Shown here: one piece after another, positions 54,901 to 63,230 of the stretch
How the letters are laid out: each line of letters opens with the position of its first letter
Position numbering within the stretch: the stretch's first letter is position 1
NCBI RefSeq assembly: GCF_013149785.1
Contig: NZ_JABEZU010000002.1
Coordinates: forward strand, 558,001-622,000
From: Isoptericola halotolerans
GTDB lineage: Bacteria > Actinomycetota > Actinomycetes > Actinomycetales > Cellulomonadaceae
DNA length: 64,000 bases
Direction of reading: 5' to 3'
Notes under the pieces: model-generated
Told to the model about the DNA's origin: nothing
What the model saw: only the letters and a program-made list of their open reading frames with translations
The model's database searches: none
Position numbers and translations under genes: made by a program

Positions 54901-55944
54901 GCGGGCGGCCCCCGTGGGGCCGCGCACCGCGAGAGCACCGTCGGGCAGCAGGTCCCGCGGGGACCGGGCGGGCGCGGGGACGGCTCGCTGCGCACCTGAC
55001 CGGCCCCGGCCCGCCAGCGTCTCGAGGGCGCGGTGCCACGCGACGTCGGAGGCCTGGTGAGCCGCGACGACGCGGGCAGCGGTCACCCACGGGGCGGCGC
55101 CCGCCGGACGAGCCCCCGGCGTCCGGACGTCCGGCGCCTCCGCGGTCGACGCGCGGCGCCGACGGACGACCGCCACGACCTGGGGTACCAGGGCGACGAC
55201 CGCGACCAGCGAGAACAGGGCGTACAACGGCTGGCGCAGCATGACGGCCAGCCCGATCGCGCCGAGCACGGGGACCGTCCCGGTGAGCAGCATCGCCGTG
55301 CTGACCGCCGGGGTGGTCGAGGGGCCGTCGGACGACGGGGCGAGCCAGGTCGCGACGTCTCCGGAACGGTGCAACGCGTAGCGGCGTCCGGTCACCTCCA
55401 GGAGGGTGCCGGGGCGCCACCGGCGTCGCAGCGGCCCCAGGCGACGCCGGCGCTCGCGGCCGCGGTCGACCCGGACCGTCGCGGCCTCCGGACGGGTGCG
55501 CGCACGTCGGTCGCCGACCGGGAACCAGGACGGGGACACGCGGTGGGAGCGCAGACGGACCCGGCCGCGGGCGTCCGTTCGGACGGTCACCCCTCGGGCG
55601 GACCCGCCGACGACGACGGGACGGCCCGGCGCGAGGGGGAGCGTCTCCCCGGCGTCCGGACCGGTGGTGGACGCGACGAGCCACGGGCTGCGCAGCGCGG
55701 CGACGTCCGGATCCTCCCGGTGACGCCGGTCCGCACCGACCACCCGCAGGGTGGCCCCGGGCAGCAGCGGTCGCCGGCCGACGACCGCGTCGTCGCCGAC
55801 GGCGGCGCCGTCGGCCTCGAGCCGGGCGTGCCAGAGCTCGGGGCGACGGACGAGATCGGCCAGGGGTGCGCGCAGGTCGCCGAGCCGGGCGCCCTCGGGC
55901 AGCTCGACGTCCTCGCCGGGGTGCAGCGTGAGGCGGACGGGCAT
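51937..55944 (-). CDS. FtsK/SpoIIIE-family ATPase of the EccC/EssC type, stand-alone
   Basis: A 1335-residue protein. Residues 1-70 resemble a ubiquitin-like/YukD-type or EssC N-terminal domain. About 85-195 look like a degenerate FHA-like beta domain. Two membrane helices lie at about 214-236 and 240-260. Three ATPase modules follow: module 1 with an intact Walker A GTTGSGKSE near residue 571 and VVVIDEFRAL; module 2 GATRSGRTT near 906; module 3 GPRGSGRTT near 1157. The last two have Arg in place of the Walker lysine, so only module 1 is likely to hydrolyse ATP. Architecture matches the type VII secretion motor, but no ESX substrate, EccB/D/E or mycosin gene is nearby. Confidence 0.92.
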   Translation of the reverse strand: MPVRLTLHPGEDVELPEGARLGDLRAPLADLVRRPELWHARLEADGAAVGDDAVVGRRPLLPGATLRVVGADRRHREDPDVAALRSPWLVASTTGPDAGETLPLAPGRPVVVGGSARGVTVRTDARGRVRLRSHRVSPSWFPVGDRRARTRPEAATVRVDRGRERRRRLGPLRRRWRPGTLLEVTGRRYALHRSGDVATWLAPSSDGPSTTPAVSTAMLLTGTVPVLGAIGLAVMLRQPLYALFSLVAVVALVPQVVAVVRRRRASTAEAPDVRTPGARPAGAAPWVTAARVVAAHQASDVAWHRALETLAGRGRSGAQRAVPAPARSPRDLLPDGALAVRGPTGAARAVARAVVVDLAATGASVQVVGGGHGAWDWCRWLTPGHDGAAPEPSSHLLVVDDPDPEALAVADDAVRRGHAVVLCLPHEPGGREVPAPSWCRAVVRVAPDGLVHRTAPDGTDSTEPGVGVTPSWAGRAARRLAGLGALRRSLTDLDDAESSGQGVPSGAERDGSDVTAAGLPAVVALGDLLDGADPAQRWADATGWRVPLGVDATGDVVELDLVGDGPHLLVAGTTGSGKSELLQSLVLGLALTRSPADLALALVDFKGGASFGRCADLPHVVGQVTDLEPGLAGRALAGLRAELGRRERVLAEHRAASLDDAPPGTLPRLVVVIDEFRALADDLPDFLPGLLRVAAQGRSLGVHLVLATQRPSGAVSTDVRANVSARIALRVVDAADSHDVVGTAAAAAVPLGAPGRAVLRIGSGAPVALQCAHAGTVPDGGGPVVRRAAAWRPEHPAGADRPGCGRAADDGGPVADGASASATAREPVAATVEAARSAADRLGLRPGPAPWLPPLPVRVIEADVPPRMPTSDDEPGALPLALADDPGSQRRLLVRWHPRTGHLAVVGATRSGRTTTLVSLAAAALARGWHVHVLAPGSAVPAFDGLSGHPGLGTVTGPDDPRRARRLLGLLDRPRSSDGGEPTLVVVDRVEELRAALVGRDASDPLVSALATSRVAFALSADSAAVGGVAARVGPRLVLLGTDQHDDVMRGAPAGLAGTGGTPGRAAWLTTGTPLGCQVLLPSVPPAGGGAPPLAGPVRVEPLPARVPWADLAEVRERAGTGAAGEQLGHGSRPVVVGVGDDAAVPVALDVAQGALVVGPRGSGRTTVLRTVVRSLVSACALAAVVSRDPALRAEPGDHVVSSASPSSVRRLVEGLSAAHDGGDRRSRSHVVVDDLDMVAQACPVEAERLAMLAEDGGVVLVASATTQGALMAHRGPLAELRARRHGVVLGAGGRDADEVLGTPLDEFAEGGPGRAGRGVLVDAGRARALQAAGP

Positions 55945-56004
55945 GGGGCCAGCGTGCCGCCGTCGTCTCCCGTCCCGCACACACCGTCCACACCCTGTGG
56001 AAAC

Positions 56005-56077
56005 CGCGAGGTCGACCCTGCCGTCCCGAGATTGACCCTCCACGGGTCGGTCTCGGGACGGCAGGGTCGACCTCGCG
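56005..56077. repeat. Perfect 27-bp inverted repeat with inner hairpin
   Basis: Arms 56005-56031 and 56051-56077 are exact reverse complements around a 19-base loop that itself holds GACCC-TCCAC-GGGTC. It lies 13 bp past the stop of the FtsX-like gene and 61 bp before the EccC-like start, both on the minus strand. Probable terminator of the ABC operon; longer than needed for that. Confidence 0.85.
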
Positions 56078-56089
56078 CCCGCGCCGGGT

Positions 56090-58705
56090 TCAGTCCGCGG
56101 CGAGCGCCTCCACCGGGGAGGCCTTGAGCGCCGTGCGGGCCGGGGCCACCGAGGCGACCAGACCCGCGACCAGCGCGACCAGCAGCACCAGGGCCACGTC
56201 ACGCCACGGCACCGAGAGCGTGACGTCGCCCATCACCCCGAGGGCGGCGGCCGCGCCCGACCAGCCGTACACCAGGCCCAGGGCGACACCGAGCACCGCG
56301 CCGACCCCGGCGATGAGCAGGCCCTCGATCGCGAGCATGCCGCGCAGCTGCGCCTTGGACAGTCCGATGGCGCGCAGCGTCGCCGACTCCTTGCGCCGCT
56401 CGATCACCGACAGCGACAGGGTGTTCGCCACCCCGATGAGGGCGATGACCACGGCCACGGCCAGGAGCCCGACCACGATGCCGAGCAACGTGTCGATGAG
56501 CTGGTCGAACATCGCACGCTCCACGACCGCGCCGGTGACCTGCGCCGGTTCGTCCGCGTCCGCCACCGCGAACTGGATCGCGCCGACCGCCGCGTTCGGG
56601 TCTGCGGCGTCGGACAGGGAGACGTACATCCCGTTCGCGACGAGACCGGGTTCCGCCGCCGCCGCGTCCTCCCACGCGAGGTAGCTCGCGTAGGGGTCGT
56701 CCACCACCGCGACGGTGAACGACTCCGTGCCGCCCGGTCCGCTCAGCGCCATCGTGTCGCCGGCCGACAGCTCGAGCCCGTCCGCGAACCAGGAGCCGAG
56801 CACCACGGTGCCGGCCTCCAGGCCGGCGAGGTCGCCGGGAGCGTTCATCACCGCACGAGCAGCGGCAGGGTCGACGGCCAGGATGTCGAGCGTCCAGGGG
56901 GAGACGGCGTCCGCGCTGTCGGCAGGCACCCACGCCCCGTCCTCGTCGAGGGCGAAGTCCGGCGACTCCAGGGTGACGTTCGCGAGGTCGGCGACCGACG
57001 AGACGCCCTCGGCCGTGGCGACCTCCGCGCGGAGCTCGTCCGGCAGCGCGGTCGGGACGCCGGCGTCGTCGTAGAACGTGCTGGAGACGACGACGTCGAC
57101 GGGGTACTGCTCGTCCAGCGCCTCGGTGAGCGAGGCACGGGCGCTCGCCGCGCCCGTCGACATCATCGCGACGAGCGTGACGCCGATGAGCAGCGCGGTG
57201 CTCGTGGTGGCGGTGCGGCGCGGGTTGCGCAGCGTGTTCGCCGCGGCCAGGCGCGCCGTCGGGCCGGAGGTGCCCACCAGCCGGCCGGCCAGGGAGGTGA
57301 CCTTCGGCAGCCAGAACACCGCACCGACCGCGACACCGATGAACGACGACGCTCCGCCGGCGATACCGGCCAGCAGGCCGACGGTGGGCTCCTGGGCGAT
57401 CGTGCCGAGGAGCGCGCCGCCCGCCAGCAGGGCGAACCCGAACACGGTGGCCAGGAGCGAGAGCACCAGGCGCACCCTGCCGGCACGTCGGGAGACCGAC
57501 GGTCCGTCGGCGGGTCGCAGCGCCGCCAGGGGGGCCACGCGGGTCGCCACGCGAGCCGGCACGAGTGCCGCGCCCACGGTCACGAGGACGCCCACGACCA
57601 TCGGGATCACGATGACCTGCCAGGTCAGCGCGATGGTGTCCGGCAGCGGGACGGCGACGTCCATGGCGTGCGCGATCCAGAGGGCCGACTGCCCCAGGAG
57701 CACCCCGAGCAGCACACCGGCGGCCGAGGCGATGGCACCCAGGATGGCCGCCTCCGTGAGCACACCCCGTCCGACCTGTGCCTTGTCGGCACCGACGCAC
57801 CGCAGCAGCGCCAGGGTGCGGGTCCGCTGGGCGACGAGGACCTGGAAGGTGTTGGCGATGACCAGGCCTGCCACCACCAGGGCGATGGCGGCGAAGGTGA
57901 GCACGAAGACGAGGAACATCAGGTCCTGGTCACCGGTGAACGAGGCCGCCACCTCGGAGGCCCGTACGTCCGTCTCGACCACCCAGCGCGCGTCGTCGGT
58001 GGAGGTCGTCCCGCCGATCTCCGCGGCCAGGGCGGCCTGCACCGCGGCGACGTCGGCACCCGGGTCGAGCGCGACCGAGACCTCGGTGGCGCCACGCTCC
58101 GTCCCCCAGGACGCCGCCTCCCAGTCGAGGAACGTGTCGGCGTCGAGCACGGCGGCGCCCTGGCTCTGCGCGTAGGCGCCGTAGGGGTCGTCCAGGAGGC
58201 CGACGACGACCGGCTGCTCGGTGATCTGCTGCCAGCCGCCGTCGGTCATCTCGTCCCGGGTGACGGCCACGGTGTCCCCGACCGCGACGTCGAGCCGCTC
58301 GGCGACGTCGGCGGGCAGCGCGACCTGGTCCCTGCCGTCGGGCATGGCGCCGTCCGTCACGTCCAACGGCATCAGCCGCGGGTCGGTGGTGGGGATCGTG
58401 AGCTGGTACACGGTGCGGTTGCCCACCGTCAGACCGAGGCTCGTGCCGTTCACGGGAGCAGCCGCCGTGACCCCGTCGATCGCCTCCAGCGCGCCGACGT
58501 CGGTGATCGGCGTGTCCGTCGTGGCGCCGATCACGAGGTCGGCGTCGGCGTACCGGGCGGCGATGGAGTCGTTGACGGTGCGGGTGATGACGGCGCCGGC
58601 CAGCAGGGTCGCGGCGACGAACGCCGTGCCGATGACGATGGCGATGCCGGCCGCCGTGAGCCGCCCCGCGCTGCGGCGCATCTGCGCCAGGGTGATCTGC
58701 AGCAT
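56090..58705 (-). CDS. MacB/FtsX-type ABC transporter permease, two FtsX modules
   Basis: An 871-residue permease. A first helix (AGIAIVIGTAFVAATLLAGA, about 16-36) is followed by a large extracytoplasmic domain. An FtsX module with three helices is near residues 270-400 (LVFVLTFAAIALVVAGLVIA). Two central helices lie near 420-470, a second periplasmic domain follows, and the final FtsX module ends the protein (VVGLLAVAVVIALIGVANTL). Its ATG overlaps the ATPase stop (ATGA). Such pairs export lipoproteins or peptides, or confer peptide resistance; the cargo is unknown. Confidence 0.94.
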   Translation of the reverse strand: MLQITLAQMRRSAGRLTAAGIAIVIGTAFVAATLLAGAVITRTVNDSIAARYADADLVIGATTDTPITDVGALEAIDGVTAAAPVNGTSLGLTVGNRTVYQLTIPTTDPRLMPLDVTDGAMPDGRDQVALPADVAERLDVAVGDTVAVTRDEMTDGGWQQITEQPVVVGLLDDPYGAYAQSQGAAVLDADTFLDWEAASWGTERGATEVSVALDPGADVAAVQAALAAEIGGTTSTDDARWVVETDVRASEVAASFTGDQDLMFLVFVLTFAAIALVVAGLVIANTFQVLVAQRTRTLALLRCVGADKAQVGRGVLTEAAILGAIASAAGVLLGVLLGQSALWIAHAMDVAVPLPDTIALTWQVIVIPMVVGVLVTVGAALVPARVATRVAPLAALRPADGPSVSRRAGRVRLVLSLLATVFGFALLAGGALLGTIAQEPTVGLLAGIAGGASSFIGVAVGAVFWLPKVTSLAGRLVGTSGPTARLAAANTLRNPRRTATTSTALLIGVTLVAMMSTGAASARASLTEALDEQYPVDVVVSSTFYDDAGVPTALPDELRAEVATAEGVSSVADLANVTLESPDFALDEDGAWVPADSADAVSPWTLDILAVDPAAARAVMNAPGDLAGLEAGTVVLGSWFADGLELSAGDTMALSGPGGTESFTVAVVDDPYASYLAWEDAAAAEPGLVANGMYVSLSDAADPNAAVGAIQFAVADADEPAQVTGAVVERAMFDQLIDTLLGIVVGLLAVAVVIALIGVANTLSLSVIERRKESATLRAIGLSKAQLRGMLAIEGLLIAGVGAVLGVALGLVYGWSGAAAALGVMGDVTLSVPWRDVALVLLVALVAGLVASVAPARTALKASPVEALAAD

Positions 58706-59523
58706 CACGCACCCGCCTGCGTGCCGTCGTCGGCGACCGGGCCCTCGAGGGAGCGCAGCGCGTCGAGGCCGGCGAGGACGGCCTCGGGCGTGGGGTCGCT
58801 GATCTCGCCGGCGATCCGGCCGTCGGCGATGAGGATCACACGGTCGGCGTACGCGGCGGCTGCCGGGTCGTGGGTGACCATGATGATGGTCCGGCCGAGC
58901 TCGCGCACCGAGCGTCGCAGGAAGCTGAGCACCTCCGCGCCGGAGCGGGAGTCCAGGTTGCCCGTCGGCTCGTCGGCGAAGACCACCTCCGGCTGGGCGA
59001 TGAGCGCGCGGGCGATCGCGACCCGCTGCTGCTGGCCGCCGGACAGCTCGCTCGGGCGGTGCTCGAGGCGCTGCTCGAGCCCGAGCGTGCGCACCAGGGT
59101 GTCGAACCACACGTGGTCGACCTTCGCCCCGGCGAGCTCCAGCGGCAGGGTGATGTTGTCGCGGGCGCTGAACATCGGCAGCAGGTTGAACTGCTGGAAC
59201 ACGAAGCCCACCCGGTCGCGGCGCAGGCGGGTCAGCGCCTTGTCACCGAGCCCGGTGATCTCCGTGGTCCCGAGGAACGCCTGACCCGACGTCGCGGTGT
59301 CGAGCCCGGCCAGCAGGTGCATGAGGGTGGACTTGCCCGAGCCCGACGGGCCCATGATGGCGGTGAAGCGACCCTCGGCGAAGTCGACGTCCACACCGTC
59401 CAGGGCGCGCACCTGCGCCTCTCCGGTGCCGTAGGTCTTGGTCAGACCGCGCGCCCGGACGGCGAGCCGTCCGTCGGCGGGGGTGTCGGTGTCGTTGACG
59501 GGGACGAACACGGTGGTGTCCAC
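58705..59523 (-). CDS. MacB-type ABC transporter ATP-binding protein
   Basis: A 272-residue ATPase of the LolD/MacB group. Walker A GPSGSGKST lies near residue 58, then VFQQFNLLPMFSARDNI (Q-loop), LSGGQQQRVAIARAL, Walker B VFADEPTGNLD and MVTHDPAAAAYAD. Translationally coupled to the permease. It lies 170 bp downstream of the two-component/membrane-protein operon on the same strand, which suggests induction by that system. GTG start. Confidence 0.96.
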   Translation of the reverse strand: MDTTVFVPVNDTDTPADGRLAVRARGLTKTYGTGEAQVRALDGVDVDFAEGRFTAIMGPSGSGKSTLMHLLAGLDTATSGQAFLGTTEITGLGDKALTRLRRDRVGFVFQQFNLLPMFSARDNITLPLELAGAKVDHVWFDTLVRTLGLEQRLEHRPSELSGGQQQRVAIARALIAQPEVVFADEPTGNLDSRSGAEVLSFLRRSVRELGRTIIMVTHDPAAAAYADRVILIADGRIAGEISDPTPEAVLAGLDALRSLEGPVADDGTQAGA

Positions 59524-59693
59524 GGGATGTCTCCACGGGTCTTGCTCCGGCGGCTCCCGGACGGGAGCTCGATGACACCACCGACGCTACGGAGCCGGCG
59601 GCCCGCCGTCGTCGGCCCCCGGGTGGGTCGTGCGGGCCGCTCAGGTCATACCCAGGGATGACCCGACCCTGAGTGCTCCCTGAGGGCCGACCC

Positions 59694-60350
59694 TCAGTCC
59701 GTGCCGTCCGCGCGGCCCCGGAGCAGCACCAGCACGGCACCTCCGAGGAGCAGGCCGGCCACGACCACGGCCCCCACGTAGCCGGAACCACCCAGCATCC
59801 CCTCGAGCAGCACCCGGCTGCGGGAGGTCGGGTCGGCGAGCACCATCGCGACGAAGGCCGCGACGACAGCGACCACCACGCCGGTCAGGACCCGCTCCCA
59901 CCGTCTGTCCAGCGTGGCGTAGCCCATCACCCGTCGTCCGGCGCGCACGATGTGGCGGGCCCGCAGCACCCGGAGCGCACCGACGGCGCGCACGAGCCGC
60001 AGCAGCTGTGTCGGACCGATCGCCAGCACCGCCGAGACCACGATCGCGACGGTCACGACGACCAGCCACCGGTGCTGACGGACCCAGCGGCGCTTGTCGC
60101 GCGAGACCGCGAACAGCACGACGGTCTCGCCCAGCAGCACGGCGCCGGTCAGCAGGCTGGCGACGGTCCCCACGGACCGGTACGGCTCGTCGAGCAGCGT
60201 CAGCCAGACCGCCGGCACCGACACCAGTGCCGCGACGACCACCGGCCAGGCGAGGCGCCGCGCCCACCGTGCCTCGGGCCCTTCGGGGGGCTCGGTCGCT
60301 TCCGCCACGGCCCGGTGGTCGCGCGCGGGCGGGTCGGGGACGGGGCGCAC
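59694..60350 (-). CDS. Membrane protein resembling a voltage-sensor domain
   Basis: A 218-residue protein with about five helices. WPVVVAALVSVPAVWLTLL is first, then GAVLLGETVVLFAVSRDKRR and WLVVVTVAIVVSAVLAIG. An amphipathic segment follows with regularly spaced basic residues, LLRLVRAVGALRVLRARHIV, which resembles an S4 voltage-sensing helix. The fifth helix and a C-terminal helix (GYVGAVVVAGLLLGGAVLVL) lack a K+-channel filter, so no pore is visible. It starts 19 bp after the response-regulator stop, probably cotranscribed. The GTG at 60350 is chosen from this spacing. Ion function is an inference. Confidence 0.78.
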   Translation of the reverse strand: MRPVPDPPARDHRAVAEATEPPEGPEARWARRLAWPVVVAALVSVPAVWLTLLDEPYRSVGTVASLLTGAVLLGETVVLFAVSRDKRRWVRQHRWLVVVTVAIVVSAVLAIGPTQLLRLVRAVGALRVLRARHIVRAGRRVMGYATLDRRWERVLTGVVVAVVAAFVAMVLADPTSRSRVLLEGMLGGSGYVGAVVVAGLLLGGAVLVLLRGRADGTD

Positions 60351-60369
60351 CGGACCAGGGTAGAGGCGC

Positions 60370-61056
60370 TCAGGAGCCGGGTCGCACGAGCCCGATCTCG
60401 TAGGCGGTGACCACGGCCTGGACGCGGTCGCGGGCACCGAGCTTGGCCAGCACCCGGCCCACGTGCGTCTTGACGGTCGCCTCGGCGACGAACAGCTCCG
60501 TGGCGATCTCGGTGTTCGACCGGCCACGCGCCATGAGCACGAGCACCTCGCGCTCACGGTCCGTGAGCCCGGCGAGCGCCTCCTGCGCCGGACCGGTGGA
60601 CGTGGCCGGCAGGGCCGTGACGAGATGCTCGAGCAGGCGGCGGGTCGAGGACGGCGCGATGACGGCGTCGCCGCGGTGCACGGTGCGGATGGCCGCCAGC
60701 ATCTCCTCGGGAGGTGCGTCCTTGAGCAGGAACCCGGAGGCGCCGGCCCGGATCGCCTCCAGGACGTACTCGTCCAGGTCGAACGTCGTCAGGACGACGA
60801 CGCGGGGCGCCTCGGGCCTGGAGGTCAGGCGGGACGTCGCCGTGAGCCCGTCCATGGTCGGCATGCGCACGTCCATGAGCACGACGTCCACGGGGTGGTC
60901 GGCGAGCAGCCGGAGCGCCTGGGCGCCGTCGGAGGCCTCGACGGCCACCGTGAGGTCCGGCTGGGAGTCGATGACCATCCGGAACCCGGCCCGGACGAGC
61001 TGCTGGTCGTCGACGAGCGCGACGCGCACGGGGTCGTCGGACGGTGCGACGGTCAT
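60370..61056 (-). CDS. NarL/LuxR-type response regulator
   Basis: A 228-residue regulator. The receiver domain has the acidic pair in [11 protein letters not shown], the phosphoacceptor in [13 protein letters not shown] (Asp near residue 59) and conserved Lys in [11 protein letters not shown]. The C-terminal LuxR HTH is [20 protein letters not shown], then [17 protein letters not shown]. Overlaps the kinase gene by four bases (ATGA). The linked ABC transporter is a likely target. Confidence 0.97.
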   Translation of the reverse strand: MTVAPSDDPVRVALVDDQQLVRAGFRMVIDSQPDLTVAVEASDGAQALRLLADHPVDVVLMDVRMPTMDGLTATSRLTSRPEAPRVVVLTTFDLDEYVLEAIRAGASGFLLKDAPPEEMLAAIRTVHRGDAVIAPSSTRRLLEHLVTALPATSTGPAQEALAGLTDREREVLVLMARGRSNTEIATELFVAEATVKTHVGRVLAKLGARDRVQAVVTAYEIGLVRPGS

Positions 61057-62396
61057 GCGGGCTCCTGGGTCTCGTTGTCGAGCGGCTCGGGCGGTGCGGT
61101 GGCGGGCACCGGCATCGTGAACCGTACCCGCCAGCCGCCGCCGGGCCGTGGGCCGGCCGTGAGGGTGCCGCCGAACATCGCGGCCCGCTCACGCATCCCG
61201 ACCAGGCCGTAGCCGGCGTCACCGCTGCCGGCCGAGGCGCCGCGGCCGTCGTCGGCGATCTCGAGCACGACGTTCGCGGACTCCCAGCGCTGCACGACGG
61301 TGACGCGCGGGTCCGGTCCGGCGTGCTTGCGCACGTTGCTCAGAGCCTCCTGCACGACCCGGTGGAGCGTGAGCCCGGCGCCGGGCGGCAGGCGTCGCGC
61401 CCGCCCGACGCGCACCAGGGACACCCGCGTCCCGGCGTCGCGGGCCTGGGCCACGAGCGCGGCGAGGTCGGCGTCGTCGGGTTGCGGCGTCAGGGGTGCG
61501 GCGCCCGACGACGGCACGCGGCCAGGGCGCGCCCCGCCGCCCGTGGTGCTCGGCCGGTCCGGGCCGCCCGCCGTCGGACCCGTGCCGCCCTCCGCGGGAC
61601 CGCCTTCCTGCCGTGGCTCGTCCTCGCGCAGGACCCCGAGCAGCCGACGCATGTCGGACAGGGCGGCGCGGCCCGTCTCGGAGATGACGTCGAGCGAGCG
61701 CACGGCGGCCGCCGGGTCCTGCGAGGCGGCGTACCGGCCGCCGTCGGCCTGGGCGACGACGATGGACAGCGAGTGGGCGACGATGTCGTGCATCTCGCGG
61801 GCGATGCGCGCGCGCTCCGCGGCGGTGGCGATGCGGGTCTGCTGGTCCCGCTCGATCTCGAGGCGTTCGGCCCGGTCGCGCAGGGCGTCCAGGGTGACCC
61901 GGCGCTGCCGGCGGACGACCGCGAGGGCCCAGACGGCCAGGCCGATCACCGCGGAGAACATGCTGACGGCGGCGAGCTCGTTGAGCGCGCTCGTGCTCTG
62001 CTGCTGCACGGCCACGACCGGCCCGATGAGGAACGACCCGACGACCGTCGAGGCGATCGCGGTGACGTGCGCCCACGTGGGGCCGTAGACGGTGACGGCC
62101 CACAGGGCGGCGAGGACCGCGAGGTCGGAGGGGAAGAGCAGGGGGTAGCCGGCCAGCAGGTGGGCGAGCGCCACCGCGTAGACCGCCACGGCCGACGCCA
62201 CCGGCCGGGTGCGTCGCCACGCGAGGGGTGCGACGGTGAGCACGGACCACACCGTCCCGGCGACGTCGATGGCCCACGGGGCGAGGACGGGGGTGGTGGT
62301 GGAGAGCACGAAGAGGCCGAACGCGAGGGTGCCCGTCGCGTCGACGACGAACCGGTGGCGCTCGAACCATCCGGCGACCTGTGCGGACCATCCCAT
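61053..62396 (-). CDS. Sensor histidine kinase, HisKA_3 type
   Basis: A 447-residue membrane kinase. About five N-terminal helices fall in residues 20-170, with no large extracellular loop, so it probably senses within the membrane. The phosphoacceptor is REMHDIVAHSLSIVVAQADG (His near 215). An inserted Pro/Gly-rich linker (GGPAEGGTGPTAGG) precedes the ATPase domain with VVQEALSNVRKHAG and YGLVGMRERAAMFG. This intramembrane-sensing, LuxR-regulated architecture is common beside peptide-resistance ABC transporters. Confidence 0.95.
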   Translation of the reverse strand: MGWSAQVAGWFERHRFVVDATGTLAFGLFVLSTTTPVLAPWAIDVAGTVWSVLTVAPLAWRRTRPVASAVAVYAVALAHLLAGYPLLFPSDLAVLAALWAVTVYGPTWAHVTAIASTVVGSFLIGPVVAVQQQSTSALNELAAVSMFSAVIGLAVWALAVVRRQRRVTLDALRDRAERLEIERDQQTRIATAAERARIAREMHDIVAHSLSIVVAQADGGRYAASQDPAAAVRSLDVISETGRAALSDMRRLLGVLREDEPRQEGGPAEGGTGPTAGGPDRPSTTGGGARPGRVPSSGAAPLTPQPDDADLAALVAQARDAGTRVSLVRVGRARRLPPGAGLTLHRVVQEALSNVRKHAGPDPRVTVVQRWESANVVLEIADDGRGASAGSGDAGYGLVGMRERAAMFGGTLTAGPRPGGGWRVRFTMPVPATAPPEPLDNETQEPA

Positions 62397-62537
62397 GGTC
62401 GTCAGGGTAGGCAGGTGGGACGGCTCGCGCGTCCGTCCCAGGTCGGACCCGAGGGATCACGACATGCCACCTCAGACTGACGAGGTCGTCGTGTCCCGAC
62501 GTGCCGGGACCAGGCACATTGCCGCTAGCATGAGGGA

Positions 62538-63224
62538 ATGACCCACGTACTGCTGGCCGAGGACGACCCGGCGATTGCCGAGCCTTTGGCGCGGGCTCTC
62601 ACACGTGAGGGTTACGACGTCGTCGTGCAAGGAACCGGTCAAGGAGCGATCGACAACGCCGGGGACGCGGACATCGTCGTCCTGGACCTCGGCCTGCCGG
62701 ACATCGACGGCCTGGACGTCGCACGCGAGATCCGTGGCCGGGGCCTGACCACGCCGATCCTCGTGCTGACCGCGCGCGCCGACGAGGTCGACCTCGTGGT
62801 CGGCCTGGACGCCGGTGCCGACGACTACGTCACCAAGCCGTTCCGGCTCGCCGAGCTGCTCGCCCGGGTCCGGGCGCTGCTGCGGCGCACCCACGGCGAG
62901 GCGGCGGAGGACGAGGAGCTGCGCGCCCAGGACGTCCGCGTCGACGTCGCCGCCCACCGGGCGTTCCAGGGGGAGCGCGAGCTGCACCTGACCACCAAGG
63001 AGTTCGACCTCCTCAGGGTGCTCGTGGGCAACGCGGGCTCCGTCGTCGTGCGTGACACGCTCATGCGTGACGTGTGGGGATCCGACCCCGTCGGCTCGAC
63101 CAAGACCCTCGACATGCACGTCTCCTGGTTGCGCCGCAAGCTCGGTGACGACGCGAACTCGCCGCGCTACGTCTCCACTGTCCGGGGCCTCGGCTTCCGG
63201 TTCGAGCTCGGCCAGCAGGCCTGA
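62538..63224 (+). CDS. OmpR/PhoB-family response regulator
   Basis: A 228-residue regulator. The receiver has AEDDPAIAEPLARAL, phosphoacceptor Asp in VVLDLGLPDIDG (near residue 52) and KPFRLAELLARVRALLRR. The winged HTH covers about 130-225: LTTKEFDLLRVLV, SVVVRDTLMRDVW, TLDMHVSWLRRKLG. The adjacent kinase gene starts 6 bp downstream. Targets unknown. Confidence 0.97.
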   Translation: MTHVLLAEDDPAIAEPLARALTREGYDVVVQGTGQGAIDNAGDADIVVLDLGLPDIDGLDVAREIRGRGLTTPILVLTARADEVDLVVGLDAGADDYVTKPFRLAELLARVRALLRRTHGEAAEDEELRAQDVRVDVAAHRAFQGERELHLTTKEFDLLRVLVGNAGSVVVRDTLMRDVWGSDPVGSTKTLDMHVSWLRRKLGDDANSPRYVSTVRGLGFRFELGQQA

Positions 63225-63230
63225 CCTCCG

